A stretch of 64,000 bases of DNA, from positions 1 to 64,000 of the forward strand of contig JAXMHQ010000017.1 in assembly GCA_046346665.1 (NCBI GenBank), read 5' to 3'. The position numbers and the translations under genes are program-made. The DNA comes from JAXMHQ01 sp046346665 (GTDB lineage Bacteria > Verrucomicrobiota > Verrucomicrobiia > Limisphaerales > JAXMHQ01). Below are positions 34,156 through 41,522 of this stretch, piece after piece. The number at the start of each line of letters is the position of its first letter. Position 1 is the stretch's first letter. The notes under the pieces are model-generated. The model saw nothing but the letters and a program-made list of their open reading frames with translations. It ran no database searches and was not told the DNA's origin.

Positions 34156-35580
34156 ATGAAGGTCCTTTTTCGCGTCGCGGCCCTGGTGGCCCTCGTTTTT
34201 GGCTGGATGCCCCTGCGCGCCTCGGCGCAGGGAGTGGACATCGGCGCGACGAACAACATTTTCTTCGCCATGTACGGGCCCACCAACGCGGCCCTGAACA
34301 GCGCGGTCACCTACTCGATTTACATCACCAATACCTCGGGCATCATCATCCAGGCCGCCACGGTCACGAACACGCTGCCGGACAACGTGATTCTGACCGA
34401 CACGCAAACCAGCCTCGGCACGTTCTTTTCCTATCGCAACACCGTCGTCTTCCAGTTCGCCCAGCTCCCGGGCGTCGGGCTGGTCCAGATGTCCGTGACC
34501 GTCCGGCCCCGCGCCACCGGCACCTTCGTCAACAGCGCGGTGCTCAGCACGCTGCAGCTCACCAACCAGCTCTCGGCTTCGATCACGACCGTCGTTTCAA
34601 ACACCACGGTGGCGGACCTGGGCCTCACCCTGTCGGCTCCCACCCAGGCGATCATCACGAACGACTATTTCAACGTGAACGTGACGGTGACGAACGCCGG
34701 ACCGAGCGACGCCACCAACGTGCAGCTCACGAATTCCCTGCCGGCCGGCATGTATTACGTCGGCATCACACCCTCGAAAATTTCGGTCAACCGCTCCGGA
34801 TCCAACGTCGTCGCCCAGCTCGGCACCATCCCCGCCGGCGGCCTCACCAATGTCGCCGTCCGCGTCGCCTCCACCAACGCCGGCACTTCCGTGTTCCTGG
34901 CCACGGTCTATGCCCGGGATAATATCGAGAACTCCAACACCAATAACACCGCCTCGACAAACCTCGTCATCCAAACCTACGGCCCGGCGTCGCTCACGGT
35001 CACCAACACCACAACCCAGGTGTTCGATCCGCAAACCGGCGAGATGGAACAATACGTCGTGGTGCAGAACACAGGTTTGCTCCCCGCCGCCTCGGTGCGC
35101 GTGCTGGTGTCGGGCCTCGGCACCAACCGCTTTTACAACGCCCTCGGCACCAACGGCGGCAACGGCTACGTCGTCCACGCGGCGCCGCTCGCCGGCGGCG
35201 ACAGCGTCACGCTGCTGTTGCAGTATTATGTGCCGACGCACCGCACAGTCGACGTCGCGTTCCAGGCGTACGAAGTGCCGGTTTACGACACCTCCGTTTC
35301 GACCGCGCCCAGCTCGCCCATCGGCGACGTCCGCATCTTCCCCCTGACCTCCGGCGTTCTGTCCAACAGCATGTACCTCGATTTCCCGTCCGTCTCGAAC
35401 CGCACCTACACGGTCGTCTACAGCGATGATCCGGGGTTCGCGAATGCGCGCACGGCCCTGCCGCCGGCGACGTCCGCGGCGAATTTCACGGAGTGGATCG
35501 ATTTCGGCCCGCCCGTCACGATCAGTCATCCGACCAACGCCACGTCGCGATTCTATCGCGTTTACCTTAATCCCCAGTGA
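34156..35580 (+). CDS. secreted DUF11-domain surface protein (module 2)
   Basis: 474 residues with a signal peptide (MKVLFRVAALVALVFGWMPL, ending about ASAQ). Two DUF11-type domains follow: SAVTYSIYITNTSGIII and on, then DYFNVNVTVTNAGPSDATNV and on. The C-terminal region ends FYRVYLNPQ. That region, with VTNTTTQVFDPQTGEMEQYV, an LQYYVP strand and EWIDFGPPVTISHPT, parallels the end of the 1828-6138 protein (LQTGLFEQQVRVSN, IEYYVPL, QWIDNGPPKTVTSP, FYRVYLLQP). It is therefore a shorter paralogue without the Ig repeats. It is followed immediately by a related barrel gene (GTGA overlap). Confidence 0.85.
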   Translation: MKVLFRVAALVALVFGWMPLRASAQGVDIGATNNIFFAMYGPTNAALNSAVTYSIYITNTSGIIIQAATVTNTLPDNVILTDTQTSLGTFFSYRNTVVFQFAQLPGVGLVQMSVTVRPRATGTFVNSAVLSTLQLTNQLSASITTVVSNTTVADLGLTLSAPTQAIITNDYFNVNVTVTNAGPSDATNVQLTNSLPAGMYYVGITPSKISVNRSGSNVVAQLGTIPAGGLTNVAVRVASTNAGTSVFLATVYARDNIENSNTNNTASTNLVIQTYGPASLTVTNTTTQVFDPQTGEMEQYVVVQNTGLLPAASVRVLVSGLGTNRFYNALGTNGGNGYVVHAAPLAGGDSVTLLLQYYVPTHRTVDVAFQAYEVPVYDTSVSTAPSSPIGDVRIFPLTSGVLSNSMYLDFPSVSNRTYTVVYSDDPGFANARTALPPATSAANFTEWIDFGPPVTISHPTNATSRFYRVYLNPQ

Positions 35581-36623
35581 CCGGTTCCATGTCCCAATCC
35601 ATGCATTCCAACCACGTCGCCCGGCGGCGATTTTCACTGGCCGTCGCCGGCTGCCTGCTGGCCGGCCGCGTCCTGGCGCAGAGCGATTACGACCCGGACT
35701 GGTCGCAGCATTTCCGGATCGGCGCCATTGGCGGGTTCAACATCAAGACGACGTTCCGGCTCCAGGGCAATTTGAACACGGGCCACGGACCCGGAGTGTT
35801 CGACGACGGTTACGTGCATCCGCCGCCGGCGGGAACAGCCGACAGTTACACGCCCAACTGGGGTTACAACAACGCGAGCCAGGTCAGCGGGCAGACGCTG
35901 ACGATGACGGACACGACCTCGTTCACACTGAACAACGGCGCCAGCGAACAGAAGGACGCGGGCCCGCTGGCGGGATTCGAAATGGCTTACGGAGGCAATC
36001 TCTGGTACTGGAACCGGTTCCGGTTCGGCTGGGACGCGGGCGTCGGGATCCTCCCCATCAATGTGACTGTCAACGAATCCGGACTGCCCGGTTTTTCGGC
36101 GCAGAACACCTACACTTACAACACCGGTGGAATCCAGATGCCCCCGGCCGGTTACCGCGGCGGCAACGGCGGCCAATGGAACATCGACAGCCAGGCCACG
36201 TCCACCAACAGCGCGACGCCGGCCGGCCTCCTGTCCGGCAGCCAGACCCTGGATGTCATTCTCTACACCGCGCGGCTGGGTCCGACAGTCTACTGGGACA
36301 TGAATTCGTATGTCGGTTTTTCCGCGAGCCTGGGCCCGGCAATCGGCGTCGTGAACGGGAAATTGAAATGGAACGAGACGATCACGACTGTGTCGACCGG
36401 CGGTACGGCGCAGATGACGGGGCAGGTGAACGGGACGGACGTGGTCTATGGCGGCTACGTGAACGCCCAGGTCTACTGGCACGTGGTGAAGAACGGCGAT
36501 TTGTATCTCGGGGCGCAATTCATGCCGCTGACCACCGCCACCATCAGCGGCGGCGGCCACCAGGCGGAGCTCAATTTCCGCGGACAGGTTTCCGTGTCCG
36601 GCGGCTTCAACTGGCCGTTTTAA
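35577..36623 (+). CDS. outer-membrane beta-barrel-like protein (module 2)
   Basis: 348 residues if the GTG overlapping the previous stop (GTGA at 35577-35580) is used. The ATG at 35589 (MSQSMHSNHVARRRFSLAVA) is an equally likely start. A signal peptide ends near VLAQSDYD. The strand-rich body ends with an aromatic residue (SVSGGFNWPF). It is homologous to the 751-1821 protein: FNIKTTF, NWGYNNASQVSGQTLTM and LKWNETITTV correspond to segments of that protein. Each barrel gene follows a DUF11 surface-protein gene, so a functional pair is likely. The role is unknown. Confidence 0.72.
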   Translation: MTGSMSQSMHSNHVARRRFSLAVAGCLLAGRVLAQSDYDPDWSQHFRIGAIGGFNIKTTFRLQGNLNTGHGPGVFDDGYVHPPPAGTADSYTPNWGYNNASQVSGQTLTMTDTTSFTLNNGASEQKDAGPLAGFEMAYGGNLWYWNRFRFGWDAGVGILPINVTVNESGLPGFSAQNTYTYNTGGIQMPPAGYRGGNGGQWNIDSQATSTNSATPAGLLSGSQTLDVILYTARLGPTVYWDMNSYVGFSASLGPAIGVVNGKLKWNETITTVSTGGTAQMTGQVNGTDVVYGGYVNAQVYWHVVKNGDLYLGAQFMPLTTATISGGGHQAELNFRGQVSVSGGFNWPF

Positions 36624-36666
36624 GGCCCGGATAAACTCATAGGGGCGGAGGACGCGGAGAGAGGCA

Positions 36667-36808
36667 TCCGCAGATCTCGCAGATTCCACAGATTAGGAGC
36701 AGGACTGTTCAGACCTGGTGCTTCGCGTGAGTCCAAAAATGTTTGAGTTTTCACGGCCAAAACGCCAAGCCTCTAATTCCCCTCTGCGAAATCTGTGTAA
36801 TCTGCGGA
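36667..36808. repeat. inverted-repeat element, family F (CGCAGATT units)
   Basis: The left arm (36667-36695, TCCGCAGATCTCGCAGATTC and on) and right arm (36790-36808, AATCTGTGTAATCTGCGGA) are complementary. The interior holds no gene. A more compact copy is at 53718-53774. It lies between the convergent barrel and ilvC genes. Confidence 0.8.
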
Positions 36809-36855
36809 CTATTCCCTCAGTTTTCTCCGCGCCTCTGCGTTTCGCCGTTAAGCAC

Positions 36856-36886
36856 AAAAAACGCCGCCGGAAAATTTCCGGCGGCG
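36856..36886 (-). terminator. rho-independent terminator of ilvC
   Basis: A perfect 12-bp stem with a one-base loop (CGCCGCCGGAAA and complement, 36862-36886). Read on the minus strand it is followed by a run of six T residues, 20 bp after the ilvC stop. It is a textbook intrinsic terminator. Confidence 0.9.
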
Positions 36887-36905
36887 TGGTGAGAATCGGC
36901 GGTGA

Positions 36906-38006
36906 TCAGTTGCTGGCGCGACCCGAGACGCCCTTGGTGCCTTTGCCGATGGCGCGGGCGGGTTCCTTCGGGCGCAGCGCGCGGGCAGCGGCGCCGGCCT
37001 GCCACATTTCCGAATTGTGGATCTGGGCCAGTTCCTTCTGTAGCCCGACCTGGTAATTCGGCTTGCCGCAGGCGGTCAGCACGCGGACGCATTCCTCGCC
37101 GCTCTTCACGCGGCGGTAAAGTTCCTTAAACACCGGCAGCACCGCCTTGCGGAACCGCGGCTTCCAGTCCAGCGCCCCGCGCTGCGCAGTCGCCGAACAG
37201 TTCGAATACATCCAGTCCATCCCGTTCTCGTCCACGAGCCGGATGAGCGATTGCGTGAGTTCCTCGACGGTTTCGTTGAACGCTTCGCTCGGGGTGTGGC
37301 CGTTCGCGCGGAGCACATCGTATTGCGCTTCCATGATCCCGGCCAGCGCGCCCATCAGCACGCCGCGTTCGCCGGTCAGGTCGCTGAACACTTCATGCTG
37401 GAACGTGGTGGGGAAGAGGTAGCCCGAGCCGATGCCGATGCCGACGGCGATGCAGCGCTCCTCGGCATGCCCGGTGGCGTCCTGCTCCACGGCGAAGCTC
37501 GAGTTGATGCCGGCGCCGGTCAGGAAATTGCGGCGCACATTCAGGCCGGAACCCTTCGGGGCGACCATGATGACGTCGACATTCTTCGGCGGGATGACGC
37601 CGGTCTTCTTGCTGTAGGCGATCGAAAAACCGTGCGAGAAATACAGCGCGTCGCCGTCCTTGAGATTCGCCTTCACCACGGGCCAGATCGAGCGCTGGGC
37701 GGCGTCGGAAACGAGCATCTGGATGATCGTGCCGCGGCGGACGGCCTCGTCGATCTCGAACAGCGTTTTGCCGGGCACCCAGCCGTCGGCGATCGCACGG
37801 TCCCAGTCGCGCTTGAACTTGCTGGCCTGGCCGATGATGACCTTGAACCCGTTGTCGCGGAGGTTGAGCGACTGCGCGGGTCCCTGGACGCCGTAGCCGA
37901 TGATGGCGATGGTCTCGTTCTTGAGCACCTTGCGGGCTTTCGCCAGCGAAAATTCCTTGCGCGTCACCACGCGTTCCTTGGTTCCGCCAAAGTTAATGAT
38001 GGCCAT
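36906..38006 (-). CDS. ilvC: ketol-acid reductoisomerase
   Basis: 366 residues from the ATG at 38006 (MAIINFGGTKERVVTRKEFS). The Rossmann motif GYGVQGPAQSLNLRDNG and the metal/substrate motifs VMVAPKGSGLNVR, GHAEERCIAVGIGIGSGY, FSDLTGERGVLMG and WMYSNCSATAQRGALDW are present. It converts acetolactate to dihydroxy-isovalerate (Val/Leu/Ile synthesis) with NADPH. It lies downstream of ilvH on the same strand, separated by a 251-bp gap with a family I hairpin. The extension to 38063 is rejected because the conserved N-terminus begins at MAIINF. The length fits class I-type enzymes with a short insertion. I did not assign the class firmly. Confidence 0.96.
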   Translation of the reverse strand: MAIINFGGTKERVVTRKEFSLAKARKVLKNETIAIIGYGVQGPAQSLNLRDNGFKVIIGQASKFKRDWDRAIADGWVPGKTLFEIDEAVRRGTIIQMLVSDAAQRSIWPVVKANLKDGDALYFSHGFSIAYSKKTGVIPPKNVDVIMVAPKGSGLNVRRNFLTGAGINSSFAVEQDATGHAEERCIAVGIGIGSGYLFPTTFQHEVFSDLTGERGVLMGALAGIMEAQYDVLRANGHTPSEAFNETVEELTQSLIRLVDENGMDWMYSNCSATAQRGALDWKPRFRKAVLPVFKELYRRVKSGEECVRVLTACGKPNYQVGLQKELAQIHNSEMWQAGAAARALRPKEPARAIGKGTKGVSGRASN

Positions 38007-38169
38007 AATGTTTTTTCTGTCGTTGCTGTGGCGGACCGTTGTGGCGGACCGCCGGTTGTTCAATCACAAATCATTGCGTTCTGAATGAAGCCAATGAATG
38101 AGCGGGATATCCTAGCCGATGTTCGCCCCCAGTCAACCGCGGATTCGTCGCCGAGGCGGCGACCCGGCG

Positions 38170-38255
38170 GCAAGTTGCAGGTTGATGGTTGCAAGTTGCT
38201 GGTTCCTCTCGGGCAGAAATGCGGCTCAACCTGCAACCTGCAACCTGCAACCTGT
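38170..38255. repeat. inverted-repeat element, family I (GCAGGTTG units)
   Basis: The left arm (38170-38204, GCAAGTTGCAGGTTGATGGT and on) and right arm (38226-38255, four tandem AACCTGC units) are complementary. It lies between ilvH and ilvC and ends just before the ilvH stop at 38258. It is the complete form of the arm found inside hemW. The other bases between 38007 and 38169 show no gene. Confidence 0.88.
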
Positions 38256-38257
38256 TC

Positions 38258-38734
38258 TTACTTGCGCGGCAGCGCCACCTTGCCCGTGCGCGTCAGGTCC
38301 GTCACCCCGAACCCCTTCATCAGGTCCAGGAATTTCTCCACCTTGCTCTCGCTGCCCGTCAATTCAATCGTCAGGCTTTTCGATTGCACATCGACGATCT
38401 TGGCCCGGAAAATATCGGTGATCTGCATCACCTCGGCTCGCGTCTTCGAATCCACCGCCACCTTCACCATGACGAGTTCGCGATCGACGTACTCGCCGTC
38501 GCGATAATCCTGCACCTTGATCACGTCCGGCAGCTTGTTGAGCTGCTTGACGATCTGCTCCAGCGTGGCTTCGTCGCCGTGCGTAATGATCGTCATCCGC
38601 GACGCGGTGGCGTCGTGGGTCGGGGCGACATTGAGGGAATCGATGTTGTAACCGCGCCCGCTGAACAGCCCGGTGACGCGTGTGAGCACGCCGAACTTGT
38701 TTTCCACCAGGACCGATATTGTGTGTCGTCGCAT
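38258..38734 (-). CDS. ilvH: acetolactate synthase small subunit
   Basis: 158 residues from the ATG at 38734 (MRRHTISVLVENKFGVLTRV). The ACT domain that binds valine is clear (GLFSGRGYNIDSLNVAPTHD), followed by the C-terminal domain (ELVMVKVAVDSKTRAEVMQI). It regulates the catalytic subunit IlvB, whose gene is not in this window. It is first of the ilvH-ilvC pair. The frame extends to 38806 through unrelated sequence, so that start is rejected. Confidence 0.95.
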   Translation of the reverse strand: MRRHTISVLVENKFGVLTRVTGLFSGRGYNIDSLNVAPTHDATASRMTIITHGDEATLEQIVKQLNKLPDVIKVQDYRDGEYVDRELVMVKVAVDSKTRAEVMQITDIFRAKIVDVQSKSLTIELTGSESKVEKFLDLMKGFGVTDLTRTGKVALPRK

Positions 38735-38808
38735 AATTACCCCAAAACAGGGATCGACACGGTAGCAACCGGGGCGGCCGGGGTCAAATTGGCTTTTTGA
38801 TGGCACCT

Positions 38809-38969
38809 CGGTGGGGCGAGACTCCGTCGAGCCCTCGAAAAGGCTGGAGTGGTGGAGTATTGGAGTTCTGGAGTAATGGAAAATGAAGTCGCGACTGGCC
38901 CTTCAGCACTCCACAACTCCATGACTCCAGCACTCCGCTGTCTGTCAGGGCTCGAGTCTCGCCCCACCG
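38809..38969. repeat. composite inverted repeat, family E enclosing family D (copy 1)
   Basis: The outer arms are TCGGTGGGGCGAGACTCCGT and on (from 38809) and a complementary arm near 38945-38969 that lacks a few bases. The inner arms are GGAGTGGTGGAGTATTGGAG and on (38846-38880) and ACTCCACAACTCCATGACTC and on (38908-38938). The loop (GGAAAATGAAGTCGCGACTG) is similar to the loop of the copy at 40385, so the whole element is homologous and not only its arms. Confidence 0.92.
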
Positions 38970-38978
38970 ATTCCCGTT

Positions 38979-39797
38979 TCAGAAGAACGGATTATGCGCC
39001 AGTTCCTCTGCGACCGTCGTGAGCGGGCCGTGGCCGGGACAGATCAACGCGTCCGGCGGCAGGGTGAGAATTTCCTCGCGCACCTTGCGACGGGCCAGTT
39101 CCCACGACTGGTTGCCGCGCCCCATGGACCCGGCAAAAATGGTGTCGCCCACGATGGCAACGAGCGGGGCTTTCTCCGGCCAGCCTTCGACGATCCAGGT
39201 CACTCCGTCCTCCGCATGACCGGGCGTTGCGCGCCAGGTGACTTCAAGCGAGCCGATCGCGAACCGGTCGCCGGGCTTGATCCGGTGCCGGGCGGGGGCG
39301 GCGGCCGAATTGGAATGGAGTTGGATTTCCGGAAATGCGTCCCGCAGTCCGGCGAGCCCCGCCATGTGATCCGGATGCGAATGCGTGATGAAGACTTGCT
39401 TCAGATGCAGCCGGCCGCCCGATACCGCCGCCAGGATTGGCTCGGCGTTCCAACCCGTGTCGAACACCGCGGCTTCGCGCGTGACCGCGTCCCACACCAG
39501 GTAAGCGTGCACGGTGTTCCCCGATTCGGTGGTGGTCACCGGCAACAGCCCCGGCCAGCGCGCGAGGTCGGGACGCGCCGGCTGCCAGCCGGCGGCGAGG
39601 CCTTCGAGCTTCGCCGGATTCAATCCCAGCAGCCCGGCCACCGCCGCCCAGTTTGGATTGCCACCGGTTTCGCCGGCCGATTCCAACTGCAGCCAGTCGG
39701 ATTCCGAAATGCCGGCCGCCGCCGCCGCATCGGTGGCAGAAACGCCGGACATGCCGCGGGCCTTTCGCACAATATCGCCGATGTGATCTTCAAGCAT
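38979..39797 (-). CDS. HTH-domain / metallo-beta-lactamase-fold hydrolase fusion
   Basis: 272 residues. The first 65 resemble an XRE-type helix-turn-helix (IGDIVRKARGMSGVSATDAA, SESDWLQLESAG). The rest is a metallo-beta-lactamase fold with zinc ligands in HSHPDHMAGL, the later GHAED and GDTIFAG motifs, and a final PGHGPLTTV, most like glyoxalase II-type thioester hydrolases. It may combine DNA or ligand recognition with hydrolysis, or the N-terminal helices may only be structural. Substrate unknown. It lies alone between repeats, divergent from the glutaredoxin gene. Confidence 0.85.
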   Translation of the reverse strand: MLEDHIGDIVRKARGMSGVSATDAAAAAGISESDWLQLESAGETGGNPNWAAVAGLLGLNPAKLEGLAAGWQPARPDLARWPGLLPVTTTESGNTVHAYLVWDAVTREAAVFDTGWNAEPILAAVSGGRLHLKQVFITHSHPDHMAGLAGLRDAFPEIQLHSNSAAAPARHRIKPGDRFAIGSLEVTWRATPGHAEDGVTWIVEGWPEKAPLVAIVGDTIFAGSMGRGNQSWELARRKVREEILTLPPDALICPGHGPLTTVAEELAHNPFF

Positions 39798-39963
39798 CGT
39801 GGTTCAAAGGTTAAATGGGTTGAAAGTTTGAATGGTTGAATAGTCGCACGACGGCGATGGAGCGCCACTCCGATTTAAGCATTTCATCACGTTGCAAGAT
39901 TGCCAAACCCAGGTTTTGTGCCACATTATCCTAAATTGCTGTAACGAGAACAAATTCGAGCTT

Positions 39964-40302
39964 ATGGAAAAACCCAAAATTATCGCCTATTTGAAGCCGA
40001 CCTGCGGCTGGAGCAACGGGGTCCGGGCCATTCTGCAGAAGTACGAGCTGCCCTACGAGGATCGCAATATTATCGGCGATCCGGAGCAGAAACGGGAAAT
40101 GATCGAGAAGACCGGGCAGCCTCTGAGCCCCTGCGTCGAAATCAACGGCCACATGCTGGCCGACGTGAGCGGCGAGGAAGTCGAGAACTGGCTGCTCGAG
40201 CAGAAACTGGTCGAACCGAACGACCGCGTCCCCGAAGTCCCGACAAACCGCTCCTGCGAGCCGCACCGCGCCCGGTTCGAATCGCCGGCCAGCGCCGTTT
40301 GA
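39964..40302 (+). CDS. glutaredoxin-like protein with CGWS active site
   Basis: 112 residues from the ATG at 39964 (MEKPKIIAYLKPTCGWSNGV). It has a thioredoxin fold with Cys14 and a Ser at the second active-site position, as in monothiol glutaredoxins. SPCVEINGHMLADVSGEEVE supplies the cis-Pro loop and GSH-binding region, though a usual TVP is replaced by SPC. It could act in disulfide exchange or iron-sulfur handling. The C-terminal 20 residues (NRSCEPHRARFESPASAV) are an atypical extension. The frame to 39892 is not conserved. It is followed by a strong terminator. Confidence 0.85.
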   Translation: MEKPKIIAYLKPTCGWSNGVRAILQKYELPYEDRNIIGDPEQKREMIEKTGQPLSPCVEINGHMLADVSGEEVENWLLEQKLVEPNDRVPEVPTNRSCEPHRARFESPASAV

Positions 40303-40323
40303 TTCCGGACCCTATCTTCTTGC

Positions 40324-40349
40324 AACCCCGCCGCGTGGCGGGGTTTTTT
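40324..40349 (+). terminator. rho-independent terminator after the glutaredoxin gene
   Basis: CCCCGCCGCGTGGCGGGG followed by a run of six T residues, 21 bp after the stop codon. A simple intrinsic terminator on the plus strand. Confidence 0.92.
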
Positions 40350-40384
40350 CTTGGGCAGGCGAGTAAGCCGGCCCTCCCCGCTTT

Positions 40385-40547
40385 GGTGGGGCGAGACTCC
40401 GTCGAGCCCACGAAAAGGATGGAGTGGCGGAGTATTGGAGTTCTGGAGCATTGGAAAATGAACTCGCAATTGTCCCTTCAGCACTCCACAACTCCATGAC
40501 TCCAGCACTCCGCTGACTGTCAGGGCTCGACGGAGTCTCGCCCCACC
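40385..40547. repeat. composite inverted repeat, family E enclosing family D (copy 2)
   Basis: Outer arms GGTGGGGCGAGACTCCGTCG and on (from 40385) and its complement (about 40521-40547). Inner arms GGAGTGGCGGAGTATTGGAG and on and its complement. The loop and both inner arms are close to those of the element at 38809-38969, which lies 1.6 kb away. Confidence 0.92.
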
Positions 40548-40558
40548 GTTCTGGAAAG

Positions 40559-40610
40559 AATTCGCGTCAATTCGCGTCAAAGCTTTTTGATCCGTGTTCA
40601 TCCGTGTTGA
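40559..40610. repeat. unpaired right arms of families B and A
   Basis: AATTCGCGTCAATTCGCGTC (family B, about 40560-40582) and GATCCGTGTTCATCCGTGTT (family A, about 40589-40610) lie side by side upstream of panC. The order B then A equals the right half of the nested element at 21113-21179, so this looks like a half-element that lost its left side. Confidence 0.8.
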
Positions 40611-40655
40611 AAACTGCCCCTTTTCTTCCGGCCGCATTTGCATTAAACCCAGCGG

Positions 40656-41504
40656 ATGCAGATTGTTCGATCCGCCGTTGCGATGCAGCGCCTGGCCCTG
40701 CGCTGGCGCCGCGATGGCGCGCGCGTAGCGTTTGTTCCGACGATGGGCTGCCTGCATGACGGCCACATCAGCCTCGCCCGCCGCGCCCGCAAGCTGGCCG
40801 GACCGCGCGGCCGTGTCGTCGTGAGCATCTACGTAAACCCGACGCAGTTTGGTCCGAAGGAGGATTTCAAGCGTTACCCGCGCGACCTGAAAGGGGATGC
40901 GCGCCTGTGCCGGGCGGCGGGGGTGGACGTGATTTTTGCGCCGGCGAATCTGTATGCGGCGGCCTCCAGCACGTGGATCGTCGAAGAATCGCTGACGCGC
41001 CCGATGGAAGGTGCGTCGCGCCCGGGCCATTTCCGGGGCGTGACGACGGTGGTGGCGAAGTTGTTTCATCTCGTGTTGCCGGACGTGGCGGTGTTTGGGG
41101 CAAAAGACTGGCAGCAGGCGGCGGTGGTCCGGCGGATGGTGCGGGACCTGGATTTTCCGGTGAAGCTGGTGGTGGCGCCGACGCGGCGGGAGCGCGACGG
41201 CCTGGCGATGAGTTCGCGCAACCGTTACCTGGAAGGCGACCTGCGGCGCCAGGCGCGGGTGTTGTGGCGCGCGATTTGTCTGGCCCGCGAAACTGTGCGA
41301 CGCTCCTCCAGGCCGGTGTCGTCCTCCACACTCCGCGCACGGCTGCGGCGGCTGATCGAATCCGAACCCGCGGCGCGGGTGGATTACGTGGAGTTTTTCG
41401 ATCCCGACACTCTGGAGCCCGCGCGCCGGACGGGAAGGGGAACCCACCTGGCCATGGCGGTGTTTGTGGGCAAAACCCGGCTGATCGACAATGCGCGGTT
41501 GTGA
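40656..41504 (+). CDS. panC: pantothenate synthetase
   Basis: 282 residues. The nucleotidyl-transferase HIGH-like motif is in VPTMGCLHDGHISLARRA, and SIYVNPTQFGPKEDFKRYPR, RPGHFRGVTTVVAKLFHLV, FGAKDWQQ and LAMSSRNRYL are all present. It ligates pantoate and beta-alanine using ATP (vitamin B5 and CoA synthesis). It ends 18 bp before nadB, so the two cofactor genes are probably co-transcribed. Confidence 0.96.
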   Translation: MQIVRSAVAMQRLALRWRRDGARVAFVPTMGCLHDGHISLARRARKLAGPRGRVVVSIYVNPTQFGPKEDFKRYPRDLKGDARLCRAAGVDVIFAPANLYAAASSTWIVEESLTRPMEGASRPGHFRGVTTVVAKLFHLVLPDVAVFGAKDWQQAAVVRRMVRDLDFPVKLVVAPTRRERDGLAMSSRNRYLEGDLRRQARVLWRAICLARETVRRSSRPVSSSTLRARLRRLIESEPAARVDYVEFFDPDTLEPARRTGRGTHLAMAVFVGKTRLIDNARL

Positions 41505-41522
41505 CGGCGCGGCGAGCAAGCG

